From NCBI GenBank assembly GCA_031418715.1, contig JANOJL010000023.1:1-64000 (forward strand): a stretch of 64,000 nucleotides of DNA, written 5' to 3'. A program made the position numbers and the translations under genes. The notes under the pieces were generated by a model. It ran no database searches. It was given only the letters and a program-made list of their open reading frames with translations, and was not told the origin of the DNA. Each line of letters begins with the position of its first letter. The stretch's first letter is position 1. The stretch is from JANMDU01 sp031418715 (lineage in GTDB: Bacteria > Pseudomonadota > Gammaproteobacteria > Burkholderiales > Burkholderiaceae_C). Shown here piece after piece: positions 16,474 to 25,623 of the stretch.

Positions 16474-18252
16474 ATGGCATCCAAAATTATTTACTCCGTG
16501 GTGGCATTCGTTGGCATCGCTGGAGCGGCAGGTGGCGCGTATTGGTATCAAAACCAGCCTCAGAGCCCGAAAGAAATAACAAGTGTGGGTGGCGCTGCGG
16601 GTGCGCCAGCAGGTGGGGCTTCAGCTGCAGGTGGTGCGCCGCGCGGGGGCGGCATGCCCGCGGTGGAGGTGGCGAAAGTAGAGACGGCGCGTTTGCAAGA
16701 CGATGCGCAGGCGGTGGGCTCGTTGCGCTCTAAGCAAAACGTGATGCTGCGCCCGGAGATCAGTGGCCGGGTGCAGACGCTGGGCTTTACAGACGGCACT
16801 CGGGTGCGCAAGGGCGATGTGATCATGCAGTTGGAAGATGGTTTGCAGCGCGCTGAGGTGCGCCAAGCGGAGGCGCAGATGTCGATTGCGCGGGCTAATT
16901 TCAAACGCAATCAGGAGTTGGTGGCGCAAAATTTTGTGGCGCAGCGGGTGCTGGATGAAAGTGGCGCGAGCGTGCAAGTGGCTGAAGCTCAAGTGTCTTT
17001 GGCCTGTGCTCGCTGGGATCGGATGCGCGTGGTGGCACCATTTGATGGCACGGTGGGCATTCGCAATGTGAACATCGGCGACTATGTGAAAGACGGCGCG
17101 GATTTGGTGAATTTGGAAGATTTGTCTTCGATGTTTGTGGATTTCCGTTTGCCTGAGCGCTTCATTGGCAAGATTCGCCGCGAACAGGCGATCGAGATGC
17201 AACTGGATGCGATGCCGGGGCGACAGTTCAAGGCGAAGATTGATGCGATTGACCCGCAGTTGGATGCGAATGGGCGTTCGGTGTTGGTGCGAGCGGTATT
17301 GGCGAACACGGCGGGCGAGCCTTTGGCTAGGCCGCCGGGTGGGCCTGGTGGTGCTGCGGGTGGCTCTGGCGCGCCCGGTGGCGCGGGTCGTCCGCCGGGT
17401 GCGGGCGATACGCCTGCTTCATCTGCTGCTGGTAAACCGGCTGAGAAGCCTGCGGTAAAGCCAGCTGCGCGGCCACCTCAGCGGCCTGCTTCTGCACCTG
17501 CGGCGGCAGCACCAAGACCAGTGGATCCAATTGCAGTGAGTTGTGCGCAATTTAGCAATGCAGCGATCACGGCGCGTGCGGCCTCGGGCGTTTCAGGCAG
17601 CGCAAGTGCGGCTGGTGGTGGTGGTCGAAATGCGGGTGCGGGTGCTGGCGGTACGGCTGCAAGTGGCCGAGGTGGGCCAAGCGGTGCGGCAGGCGCGGGC
17701 TCGGGCGGCGGGCCTTTGCGGCCGGGCATGTTTGCGCGTGTGACGGCGGTGTTCAACGTGAAAGATACAGCTCTAACGATTCCTGAAGAGGCCATCGTGC
17801 CGCAAGGTGGCCGGCAGTTTGTGATTCGCGTGGTGGAGCAAACAGAAGCGCAGGGCAAAGAGATTGCCGACAAGCAAGCAGCAGATGCGGCCAAAGCAGC
17901 TGAGGCTGCAAAAACGGCAGCGGCAGCTTCGAGCGCACCTGCTGCGAGTGCTGCGCCAGCTGGCGGCGGCGGAGCAGGAGGCCCCGGCGGTGCGCAGCCT
18001 TACAACATGGCCGGTTTTGTGGATGGTAAGCGCTTGGTTTCGCAGCGGCAAGAGGTCAAGCTCGGTATTCGCCGACCAGGTCGCGTGGAGATCACCGAAG
18101 GATTGAGTGAGACCGACACCGTGGTGGTGGCCGGTCAGCAGCGATTGCAGCGGGACAACACGCCAGTGCGGGTGATTGAACTGGGCAGAGCGCCGGGAGC
18201 ACAAGGTGCAGCGCCCGCAGCCAGCCCCGCGCAACCGGCCGCCAGTCGTTAA
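16474..18252 (+). CDS. RND efflux periplasmic adaptor with large low-complexity insertions
   Basis: Membrane-fusion protein of a tripartite efflux pump, linking the inner-membrane permease to an outer-membrane channel. It has an N-terminal membrane anchor (about residues 5-25) followed by a Gly/Ala-rich linker. The biotinyl-lipoyl-like hairpin (ISGRVQTLGFTDGTRVRKGD; VVAPFDGTVGIRNVNIGDYV) and the beta-barrel (VDFRLPERFIGKI) follow. At 592 residues it is much longer than the usual ~370-400. One insertion of ~130 Pro/Ala/Gly residues (about 285-413) splits VLANTAGEPLA from LRPGMFARV, and a second of ~55 residues (about 456-510) lies further on. It is 43 bp before the permease gene. No outer-membrane factor gene is next to it. 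Confidence 0.92.
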   Translation: MASKIIYSVVAFVGIAGAAGGAYWYQNQPQSPKEITSVGGAAGAPAGGASAAGGAPRGGGMPAVEVAKVETARLQDDAQAVGSLRSKQNVMLRPEISGRVQTLGFTDGTRVRKGDVIMQLEDGLQRAEVRQAEAQMSIARANFKRNQELVAQNFVAQRVLDESGASVQVAEAQVSLACARWDRMRVVAPFDGTVGIRNVNIGDYVKDGADLVNLEDLSSMFVDFRLPERFIGKIRREQAIEMQLDAMPGRQFKAKIDAIDPQLDANGRSVLVRAVLANTAGEPLARPPGGPGGAAGGSGAPGGAGRPPGAGDTPASSAAGKPAEKPAVKPAARPPQRPASAPAAAAPRPVDPIAVSCAQFSNAAITARAASGVSGSASAAGGGGRNAGAGAGGTAASGRGGPSGAAGAGSGGGPLRPGMFARVTAVFNVKDTALTIPEEAIVPQGGRQFVIRVVEQTEAQGKEIADKQAADAAKAAEAAKTAAAASSAPAASAAPAGGGGAGGPGGAQPYNMAGFVDGKRLVSQRQEVKLGIRRPGRVEITEGLSETDTVVVAGQQRLQRDNTPVRVIELGRAPGAQGAAPAASPAQPAASR

Positions 18253-18295
18253 CCCGCTTTATAAATAAGTCGCGATCCATCCCTAGGAGCAGATC

Positions 18296-21200
18296 ATGCA
18301 GTTACCAGAATTATCGATCCGTCGCCCGGTGTTTGCCACCGTGCTCTCACTGCTGATCTTGCTCATTGGCTATGCGTCGTTTACGAAGCTCTCGGTGCGT
18401 GAGTATCCCAAGATTGATGAGCCCAACGTCACGGTGTCGACCAACTACCGAGGCGCTTCCGCAGAAATCGTGGAAACGCAGGTGACTAAAGTGCTGGAGG
18501 ATTCGCTTGCTGGCATCGAAGGCGTGGATGTGATCACCTCGTCCAGCCGGCCTGAGCAAAGCCAAATCACGGTGCGCTTCAAGCTCACGCGCGATGCCGA
18601 TAGCGCAGCGGCCGATGTGCGCGACAAAGTCTCACGTGTGCGCCAGCGCTTGCCCGCCGATGTGGACGAACCGCAAATCGCCAAGGTTGAAGCCGATGCT
18701 TTCCCCGTGATTTGGCTCTCTTTCAGCTCCGACACGCTAAATGTGTTGCAACTGTCTGATCTGGCCAACCGCTTCGCCAAGCCGATGCTGCAAACCGCCA
18801 GCGGTGCAGCTGATGTGCGTATTTTTGGTGAGCGGAAATATGCAATGCGCGTGAATGTCGATCCCGACAAACTCGCCGCCTACCGCCTCACGGTGCAGGA
18901 TTTGGAAGATGCCTTGCGCCGCAACAATGTGGAGGTGCCTGCGGGCCGCATTGAAAGCCAACGGCGCGAATTCAACGTGACAGCGGCTACTGATTTGCAG
19001 CGGCCATTCGAGTTCTCACAAGTGGTGATTCGCGTTGTGAACGGCGTGCCCGTGCGAATTGGCGATGTGGCTACCGTGCGCCAAGGCGCAGCTTCTGAGC
19101 GCACCGCCACGCGCCTGAATGGCCGAGATGCCATCACACTCGGCGTGATCCGCAATGCCACGGCGAACCCATTGGATTTGTCTGCAGATGTGCGGGAGAT
19201 GATTCCGCGAATCAAGGCCAATTTGCCGCCGGGCATTGAGATTGATATCGCCAACGACAATTCGATCTTCATCAAAGAATCGATCAAATCGGTCTACACC
19301 ACGATTGCTGAAGCCGTGGTGCTGGTGGCCTTTGTGATTTTCTTTTTTCTGCGCAATTTCCGCGCGGCCATCATTCCGTTGGTGACGATTCCTGTTTCGT
19401 TGATTGGCTCGTTTGCACTGATGGCTTTGTTTGGTTTCACGGTCAACACGCTCACTTTACTGGCTTTGGTACTCGCTATTGGTTTGGTGGTGGACGATGC
19501 CATCGTGGTGCTTGAGAATATTTACCGCCATATTGAAATGGGCAAAAAACCATTTGATGCGGCCATCATTGGCGCGAAGGAAATTGCCTTCGCTGTGGTG
19601 GCCATGACGCTGACGCTGGCTGCTGTGTATGCGCCGCTGGCCTTCTCCCCGGGGCGCACAGGCAAGCTGTTCACTGAATTTGCGCTAGCACTCGCAGGCG
19701 CGGTGGTGGTTTCGGGCTTTGTGGCGCTCACGCTCTCGCCCATGATGAGCTCGATCTTGCTCAAACACAATCCGAACCCACCGTTTTACGACCGTTGGAT
19801 TGAGAAATTCCTTGTGGGCATCACCAACGGTTATGCCAAGTTGCTCGGCTGGTCGCTTAAAGCGCGTTGGTTGATCGTGTTGATCATGCTGGCCTCGGGC
19901 GTAGGCACTTGGCTGTTTTTGAAAGACATCAAGCGCGAGTTGGCGCCGCTGGAAGATCGAGGCGTAATCGTGGCCAACGTGAATTCCCCCGATGGTGCGA
20001 CGCTGGATTACACCTTGCGTTATGTCAATGCGATTGAGCGTGTCGGCTCAGGTTACAAAGAGTTTGACCGTGTTTTTGCTGTGGCGGGTAACCCTACCGT
20101 GGCGCAGGCCAATGTCTTTTTCCGCACCATCCCTTGGGAAGAGCGCACCAAACGCACGCCTGAGTTGGCGCGTGAGATGGCACCGCGTATCTCAGGTTTG
20201 CCAGGCGTTACGGCATTTCCCGTCACGCCGCCCTCGCTCGGCCAAGGCTTCAATAGCCGCCCGGTGAACTACGTGATCATGACGTCGGATTCGTATCAAA
20301 ATCTCTCGCAAGTGGTGCGTCAATTCCAAGATGAGCTTGCCAAAAATCCCGGATTCTTGCAGGTGGATACCGATCTGCGTTTGAACAAACCAGAAATTCG
20401 TTTCGAAATTGACCGCGAGAAAGCGGCTGATCTTGGCGTGGGCATTGATGCGGTGGGGCGTGCTGTCGAGAGTATGCTGGGCGGCCGCAACGTCACGCGT
20501 TACAAGCGCGAAGGCGAGCAATACGATGTGATCGTGCAAACCGCCTCCACTGGTCGTGATACCCCAGACGATATTGAAAAAATCTTCGTGCGCGGGCGCA
20601 ACGAGACGATGATTCCGCTCTCAGCCTTGGTGCGTATTCGTGAGACGGTGGTGCCGCGTGAGTTGAATCACTTCGGCCAGCGCCGCTCAGCTGCGATCAC
20701 GGCCAATCTCTCCCCAGATTACTCTTTGGGACAAGCGCTGGATTTCATGGATGCCACTGCGCAAAAAGTATTGAAGCCCGGTTACGCGACAGATCTGAAT
20801 GGGCAATCGCGCGAGTTCAAGAGTGCTTCGGATTCGCTGGCGATTGTGTTTGTCATGGCGCTTTTGTTTATTTATCTCGTGCTCGCTGCGCAGTTTGAAA
20901 GCTTCATAGATCCGTTTGTGATCATGCTGTCAGTGCCCTTGTCCATGGTGGGCGCTTTGGCGGCGCTGCAATGGTCAGGGGGGTCGCTCAACGTATTCAG
21001 CCAGATTGGATTAGTGACACTGGTGGGCTTGATCACCAAGCACGGCATTTTGATTGTGGAGTTTGCCAACCAATTACGCGAGCAGGGTGTCGATGCAATG
21101 CAAGCGATTCAACAATCTGCCAAACTGCGCCTGCGCCCGATTCTCATGACCACTGGCGCGATGGTGCTGGGCGCGATTCCGCTGGCGCTCTCCTCTGGCG

Positions 21201-21415
21201 CTGGCGCAGAAAGCCGTCAACAAATCGGCTGGGTGATTGTGGGCGGTATGAGCTTAGGCACCTTGCTGACCATCTTCGTGGTGCCGACGATGTACACGCT
21301 GTTTGCTCGCAAGGCTGCGCCGGGAGCAAACAAGGCGGTGGTTTCCGAAGAAGCATTGCCAGAGCATGAGCTGCCTCAACACAAACCAGCCTCACCTGAA
21401 CTGATTGCCAAATAA
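18296..21415 (+). CDS. RND efflux transporter permease (AcrB/MexB type)
   Basis: Inner-membrane proton-driven pump of the hydrophobe/amphiphile efflux family, 1039 residues. It begins MQLPELSIRRPVFATVLSLL, has twelve predicted membrane helices, and in helix 4 carries GLVVDDAIVVLENIYRH, whose paired aspartates act in proton relay. The C-terminal half contains the duplicated domain with LVGLITKHGILIVEFANQLRE. It forms an operon with the adaptor upstream and ends at a strong terminator hairpin (21433-21471). The drug range cannot be read from the sequence. Confidence 0.95.
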   Translation: MQLPELSIRRPVFATVLSLLILLIGYASFTKLSVREYPKIDEPNVTVSTNYRGASAEIVETQVTKVLEDSLAGIEGVDVITSSSRPEQSQITVRFKLTRDADSAAADVRDKVSRVRQRLPADVDEPQIAKVEADAFPVIWLSFSSDTLNVLQLSDLANRFAKPMLQTASGAADVRIFGERKYAMRVNVDPDKLAAYRLTVQDLEDALRRNNVEVPAGRIESQRREFNVTAATDLQRPFEFSQVVIRVVNGVPVRIGDVATVRQGAASERTATRLNGRDAITLGVIRNATANPLDLSADVREMIPRIKANLPPGIEIDIANDNSIFIKESIKSVYTTIAEAVVLVAFVIFFFLRNFRAAIIPLVTIPVSLIGSFALMALFGFTVNTLTLLALVLAIGLVVDDAIVVLENIYRHIEMGKKPFDAAIIGAKEIAFAVVAMTLTLAAVYAPLAFSPGRTGKLFTEFALALAGAVVVSGFVALTLSPMMSSILLKHNPNPPFYDRWIEKFLVGITNGYAKLLGWSLKARWLIVLIMLASGVGTWLFLKDIKRELAPLEDRGVIVANVNSPDGATLDYTLRYVNAIERVGSGYKEFDRVFAVAGNPTVAQANVFFRTIPWEERTKRTPELAREMAPRISGLPGVTAFPVTPPSLGQGFNSRPVNYVIMTSDSYQNLSQVVRQFQDELAKNPGFLQVDTDLRLNKPEIRFEIDREKAADLGVGIDAVGRAVESMLGGRNVTRYKREGEQYDVIVQTASTGRDTPDDIEKIFVRGRNETMIPLSALVRIRETVVPRELNHFGQRRSAAITANLSPDYSLGQALDFMDATAQKVLKPGYATDLNGQSREFKSASDSLAIVFVMALLFIYLVLAAQFESFIDPFVIMLSVPLSMVGALAALQWSGGSLNVFSQIGLVTLVGLITKHGILIVEFANQLREQGVDAMQAIQQSAKLRLRPILMTTGAMVLGAIPLALSSGAGAESRQQIGWVIVGGMSLGTLLTIFVVPTMYTLFARKAAPGANKAVVSEEALPEHELPQHKPASPELIAK

Positions 21416-21432
21416 CTGGCGCAATGCCTCAG

Positions 21433-21480
21433 CGGCGATTAGGATGTGTGCATGAAGCATCCTAATCGCCGTTATTTTTT
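21433..21480 (+). terminator. Terminator hairpin overlapping the start of the PhoD-like gene
   Basis: A perfect 14-bp inverted repeat CGGCGATTAGGATG / CATCCTAATCGCCG with an 11-nt loop, followed by TTATTTTTT. It can end the efflux operon. The ATG of the next gene (21452) lies in the loop, and the right arm encodes part of that gene's Tat signal. Confidence 0.85.
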
Positions 21481-23101
21481 ACAAAACACCTTTCGCAATG
21501 CTGCGCTGGCCAGTGCCACTGCCAGCACGCTTTGGCTGCCACGCAGCGTTTGGAGCCAAACGCGTATCAGCAGCAATCCATTCACGTTGGGCATTGCCAG
21601 CGGCTCGCCGACGCATGACGGCATCGTGCTCTGGACGCGGCTTGCGCCAAGCGGTTTGCTCGGCGCTGCAAACTTGGGCGCAGACAACATTACTGTGCGC
21701 TGGGAAATTGCCCACGACGAAGGCTTCGCTCACATCGTCCAGCGCGGGCAAGCGCAGGCACTCGCGCAGCTAGCGCATGCGGTGCATGTGGAAGTGGCGG
21801 GGTTGGAAGCGGGGCGCGGCTATTTTTATCGCTTTATTGCAGGCGGCTCGGGAAGCAGCGAATGGGTGAGTGTCACAGGCCGCACGCGCACCTTGCCCGC
21901 TGCTGGCAGCCCAGCAGGCCGCTTTCGGATCGCATATGCCTCCTGCCAGCGCTGGGAGCACGGCTACTATTCGGCCTATCGTCACATGCTGGCTGATCAG
22001 CCAGATATGGTGCTGTTTTTAGGCGACTATATTTATGAATACCCTCGCGCTGCCTTGCCAGTTCGCACGCCGAATGCCACCAACAATGGCGGTTGGACGC
22101 TCACTTTAGATGACTATCGCAGCCGCTACGCGCTGCACAAAAGCGATGTCGATTTGCAAGCCATGCATGCCGCCTGCCCCTGGGCCTTCACTTGGGATGA
22201 CCATGAGGTGCAAAACGATTACGCCGGCTTGACAGCTGGCGATGCGGGCCCAGCAGCTGCAGATTTTTCAGCTCGCCGCGCCGCTGCATACCAAGCGTTT
22301 TACGAGCACACGCCCTTGCGCGCCAGCGCCCTCATGCGTGCCCTCGCTGGCTTGGCCGAGAAGCCTGCTGCGGAGCTGCGCTTGTATTCAGAAATGCGCT
22401 TAGGCGCTTTGGGCAGCCTCTATCTGCTGGATGCACGCCAATACAAAGATGCACCTGTTTGCACCAAAGATGGCGCACTGGGCTCAAGCACCGTCACGCC
22501 CGCGCAGTGTCCCGCTTGGAGCGATCCTGCCCGCAGCATGCTGGGCGCAGCGCAGGAGAGCTGGCTCGCACAAGCTCTGTCGCGCAATGCGAATGCACTG
22601 GGTTGGCAAATCATCGGTCAGACGTCTCTCTTTGGTTCACGCGATTTCCGCGCCAGCGGCGCGAGCCAGAGCATGTGGAACGACGGTTGGGATGGCTACA
22701 GTGCCGCCCGCACGCGCCTGACTGATGCATTGCAAAAAGCGCAGACGAAAAGCGCGGTCTTCTTTGGCGGCGATGTACATGAAAACTGGGTCGGTCATGT
22801 GAAGGCTGATTTCAGTAAGCCGAACAGCGAATCTATCGCCACAGAATTTTGTGGCACAAGTATCACCTCGCGCCACAGCGCAGCGAGCAGCAATGAAAAA
22901 GTGTCCGAGCGCATCGCTCGCAACCCCCATTTCGTTTTTGCCGATGTCGAAAAACGCGGCTACGGCTTGGCTGATTTCACCGCACAGAAGCTGCAGGTGA
23001 GCCTGCGCACGGTGAGCGATGTGACGAGCAAAGACGCTTCGATTCAAACCTTGGCGCAGTTTGCTGTGGCATCTGGCAGGGCGGTGATTGAGCGGGTTTA
23101 A
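21452..23101 (+). CDS. phoD: Tat-exported alkaline phosphatase D (PhoD-like)
   Basis: Phosphodiesterase/phosphatase of the PhoD family, probably periplasmic. The N-terminus MKHPNRRYFLQNTFRNAAL is a Tat signal (RRYFL). Metal-site motifs include FLGDYIYEYPR, WDDHEVQNDYAG and GGDVHENWVGHV. About 549 residues, standard for the family. I prefer the ATG at 21452 to a GTG at 21446. The start codon and the likely AGGA ribosome site are embedded in the terminator stem-loop of the upstream operon, so translation may depend on where the mRNA begins. Confidence 0.92.
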   Translation: MKHPNRRYFLQNTFRNAALASATASTLWLPRSVWSQTRISSNPFTLGIASGSPTHDGIVLWTRLAPSGLLGAANLGADNITVRWEIAHDEGFAHIVQRGQAQALAQLAHAVHVEVAGLEAGRGYFYRFIAGGSGSSEWVSVTGRTRTLPAAGSPAGRFRIAYASCQRWEHGYYSAYRHMLADQPDMVLFLGDYIYEYPRAALPVRTPNATNNGGWTLTLDDYRSRYALHKSDVDLQAMHAACPWAFTWDDHEVQNDYAGLTAGDAGPAAADFSARRAAAYQAFYEHTPLRASALMRALAGLAEKPAAELRLYSEMRLGALGSLYLLDARQYKDAPVCTKDGALGSSTVTPAQCPAWSDPARSMLGAAQESWLAQALSRNANALGWQIIGQTSLFGSRDFRASGASQSMWNDGWDGYSAARTRLTDALQKAQTKSAVFFGGDVHENWVGHVKADFSKPNSESIATEFCGTSITSRHSAASSNEKVSERIARNPHFVFADVEKRGYGLADFTAQKLQVSLRTVSDVTSKDASIQTLAQFAVASGRAVIERV

Positions 23102-23104
23102 GGC

Positions 23105-24406
23105 TCAGCGCAATTTCGCAGCCAGCCCGTGAGCGCAGGCGAATCCGCTGGCCCAAGCCCATTGAAAGTTGTAGCCGCCGAGCCAGCCGGTGACGTCGAC
23201 CACTTCTCCGATGAAATAGAGCCCGGGCTGTTTTTGGGATTCCATGGTTTGGCTAGAGAGTTCGCGTGTGTTCACGCCGCCAGCTGTGACTTCGGCCTTT
23301 TTGTAGCCTTCCGTACCGCTCGGGGTGAGTTGCCAGCTGCTCAAGTGCTCGGCGAGCTGGGCGAGGGCTTTGTCGCTCGCCTCGTTGATCGGGCGCTGCC
23401 ATTCGGGTTTTTGCGCTGCCCAGCTCTCGGCCAAGCGGCTGGGCAGGAGCGCAGCGAGTTCGTTGGCAATCAGTTTGCGCGAAGTTTGCTTGGCTCGGCT
23501 GAGATATTCTTGTAGCTTCACACTGGGGCACAGGTTCATGCGGATCGGTGTGCCACCCTGCCAGAAGCTGGAGATTTGCAATACGCCGGGGCCTGAGAGG
23601 CCGCGATGCGTGAAGAGCAGATCTTCATCGAAGCTCGTGCGCAATTTTTTCTCGCCTGTGCTGATGGTGACCGGCAGCGCTAGGCCAGAAAGACCAGCGA
23701 AGGGTTGCCAGCCTGCCTCATCGAAAGTGAGCGGGGCCAGAGCAGGGCGCAGCTCGATCAGGCTGTGGCCAAATTGCTTGGCGATGCGGTAGCCAAAATC
23801 TGTGGCACCGATTTTTGGAATGCTCAAACCACCGGATGCGATGACTACAGCGCCTGATTGCACGACACCGCGATCAGTATCAATTTCATAGCACTCTGCG
23901 CAAGTTTTATAACGGGTAGAGGCCGATATTACTTGTAAATCTGCACTTTCAGGCGCTGTTTCGTTTGCCGCGAGCATGCGCATGGCCTTCACGCTGCATG
24001 GTTGCCAGCGCGTCACGCTCCCGCCATTCGCACCTGCGTCGCATTCGCGCAGCAGCATTTGAATGATGTCTTCCGCACTGCGATCACAAAAGAGCTGGCC
24101 TTTGTGCTTTTCATGAAATGCGATGCCGTGCTTTTGCACGAGTGCGATGAAATCTTTGCTCCCATAACGCGAAAGAGCGCTGCGGCAAAAATTCGGATTC
24201 TCAGAAAGAAAGTTCGCAGGCTGCGCATCGCGGTTGGTGAAGTTGCAGCGCCCACCGCCCGAGATGCGGATTTTTTCGGCGACTTTTTCGCTGTGATCGA
24301 TGATCAATACGTTCAGCCCTAGCTGCCCGGCCACACCCGCGCAGAACAAGCCCGCTGCGCCTGCGCCGATGATGCAAACGTCAAATTTTTGAGTCAAATC
24401 GACCAT
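23105..24406 (-). CDS. HI0933/YhiN-type flavoprotein with in-frame repeat insertion
   Basis: NAD(P)/FAD-dependent oxidoreductase of the HI0933 family (TIGR00275), 433 residues. The FAD-binding N-terminus is FDVCIIGAGAAGLFCAG, with RISGGGRCNFTN after it; VIASGGLSIPKIGATDFGY and the C-terminal GLYFIGEVVDVTGWLGGYNF complete the signature. The physiological substrate of the family is not known. Residues ~156-175 (ISASTRYKTCAECYEI) are encoded by a copy of the dispersed repeat in gene orientation, in a different reading frame from that used in most other genes here. The gene ends 3 bp from the convergent phosphatase gene. Confidence 0.9.
   Translation of the reverse strand: MVDLTQKFDVCIIGAGAAGLFCAGVAGQLGLNVLIIDHSEKVAEKIRISGGGRCNFTNRDAQPANFLSENPNFCRSALSRYGSKDFIALVQKHGIAFHEKHKGQLFCDRSAEDIIQMLLRECDAGANGGSVTRWQPCSVKAMRMLAANETAPESADLQVISASTRYKTCAECYEIDTDRGVVQSGAVVIASGGLSIPKIGATDFGYRIAKQFGHSLIELRPALAPLTFDEAGWQPFAGLSGLALPVTISTGEKKLRTSFDEDLLFTHRGLSGPGVLQISSFWQGGTPIRMNLCPSVKLQEYLSRAKQTSRKLIANELAALLPSRLAESWAAQKPEWQRPINEASDKALAQLAEHLSSWQLTPSGTEGYKKAEVTAGGVNTRELSSQTMESQKQPGLYFIGEVVDVTGWLGGYNFQWAWASGFACAHGLAAKLR
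23883..23942 (-). repeat. Dispersed TGCGCAGAG element, copy 6 (inside the flavoprotein gene)
   Basis: On the minus strand it reads GGCCTCTACCCGTTATAAAA, then CTTGCGCAGAGTGCTATGAA, then AT. This is one of the best-preserved copies, translated in frame. Confidence 0.88.
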
Positions 24407-24407
24407 C

Positions 24408-24455
24408 CACCGTTATAAAACTTGCGCAGATTGCTATTGAATTCATAGTAAATTC
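24408..24455 (+). repeat. Dispersed TGCGCAGAG element, copy 7
   Basis: CCGTTATAAAACTTGCGCAG, then ATTGCTATTGAATTCATAGT. It fills nearly all of the 47 bp between the flavoprotein gene and the sterol-desaturase-like gene and touches both. Confidence 0.88.
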
Positions 24456-25575
24456 AGCCTTTCCAAGTGAACGGAAACTTGAATTGTTTAATGAAGCCAT
24501 TTGGCACGTAATCGCCGAGCACGCCGTATTGTTCTGGCCAGATTTTGTGGCTTTTGGCAGCGGTGCCAAACAAGTAATCTAAGAAGGAATAATGCGCTGC
24601 GTAGTTGGTGTCGAGGGCTTCTTTGTCTTGGCTGTGATGCCAATGGTGAAAATTCGGGGTGACGATGATGTAGCGCAAAGGACCGAGGCGCACGTTGACG
24701 TTGCAATGGTTAAATACGGCTTGGAAGCCGACGATCACGATGTAGGCATCGATCACTTCTTTGCTAAAGCCCAAGACGAAGATCACGCCAAGCACCATTG
24801 TGCGCGTCATCACAAGCTCGAGGATGTGCTGGCGAGAGCCAGCGAGCCAATCCATGTGCTTGGCGCTGTGGTGAACTGCATGCAAGCGCCACAGCCATGT
24901 CTCGTGATAGGCGCGGTGCGTCCAGTATTGGACCAGATCGGCAGCGAGAATGATCAGCAGCAGTTCGGCAACCAGCGGCAGGCCTTGAATCCAAGCTTGC
25001 AGATCACTTTTCACCGCCCAGCCTAAGCCTTGATGCACCATCAAATTGGTAGCCAGCAGCACAAAACCAACGATCATGTGATTGACGATGAAATGATGAA
25101 AATCGGTTTGCCACTCAGGACGGAAGATGGGTTGGTTTTTACGGTGCGGAAATAGTTTTTCAATGAAGATGAAAATCAGCGACGAGCCGAGCAGATCGAG
25201 AATGAACCAATCCAGGCCGATATAGGGCGTGTTGTCTGCAAAATCATTCACTGGCACTTTGTGGCCACCGAGCAAGGCAGCGAGGGCGACCAGTAAAAAT
25301 GCAAAGCTAGACAGCCAGCGGGCGCGACCGAAAATAATGTTCACCAAGCTCAAGCCGCCTGCAATCGCCAACGCGCCAAGCATGATCTTGCGGATGATTT
25401 CTACGTCATAGCTTTTGCGTAATTGCGGTGTGGTGAGGTATTCGGGGAAATGAAAGGCAAGTACGCCAAGGAAACATAAGATGGCGAGACACAGCGCAAT
25501 GATGCCGCTGATCAGGCCGTGGCCGGGTTTGAGTGCGCCATGGCCTTCGGTGAGTTGATTGAGTTTGTCGAGCAT
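24454..25575 (-). CDS. Sterol desaturase/fatty acid hydroxylase family membrane protein
   Basis: A 373-residue integral membrane di-iron oxygenase. The eight-histidine signature is clear: DLVQYWTHRAYH (about 217-228), LHAVHHSAKHMDW (about 235-247) and NFHHWHHSQ (about 312-320). About seven hydrophobic helices are seen. Members hydroxylate or desaturate lipids or carotenoids; the substrate here is unknown. The ATG follows AGGAGG-like TAGGGAGGA. It sits 48 bp after cobA on the same strand and may be read from the same transcript. Confidence 0.9.
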   Translation of the reverse strand: MLDKLNQLTEGHGALKPGHGLISGIIALCLAILCFLGVLAFHFPEYLTTPQLRKSYDVEIIRKIMLGALAIAGGLSLVNIIFGRARWLSSFAFLLVALAALLGGHKVPVNDFADNTPYIGLDWFILDLLGSSLIFIFIEKLFPHRKNQPIFRPEWQTDFHHFIVNHMIVGFVLLATNLMVHQGLGWAVKSDLQAWIQGLPLVAELLLIILAADLVQYWTHRAYHETWLWRLHAVHHSAKHMDWLAGSRQHILELVMTRTMVLGVIFVLGFSKEVIDAYIVIVGFQAVFNHCNVNVRLGPLRYIIVTPNFHHWHHSQDKEALDTNYAAHYSFLDYLFGTAAKSHKIWPEQYGVLGDYVPNGFIKQFKFPFTWKG

Positions 25576-25623
25576 GCGCTCCTCCTGTTTTGCTAGGGAG
25601 GAATCATAACGGCTCGCTTGGGC

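Noticed and set aside
17521..17590. Possible further copy of the dispersed element in the efflux adaptor gene (PIAVSCAQFSNAAITAR)
   Set aside because: The protein and DNA show a faint resemblance (TGTGCGCAATTTA), but the block order is not clear enough to call.
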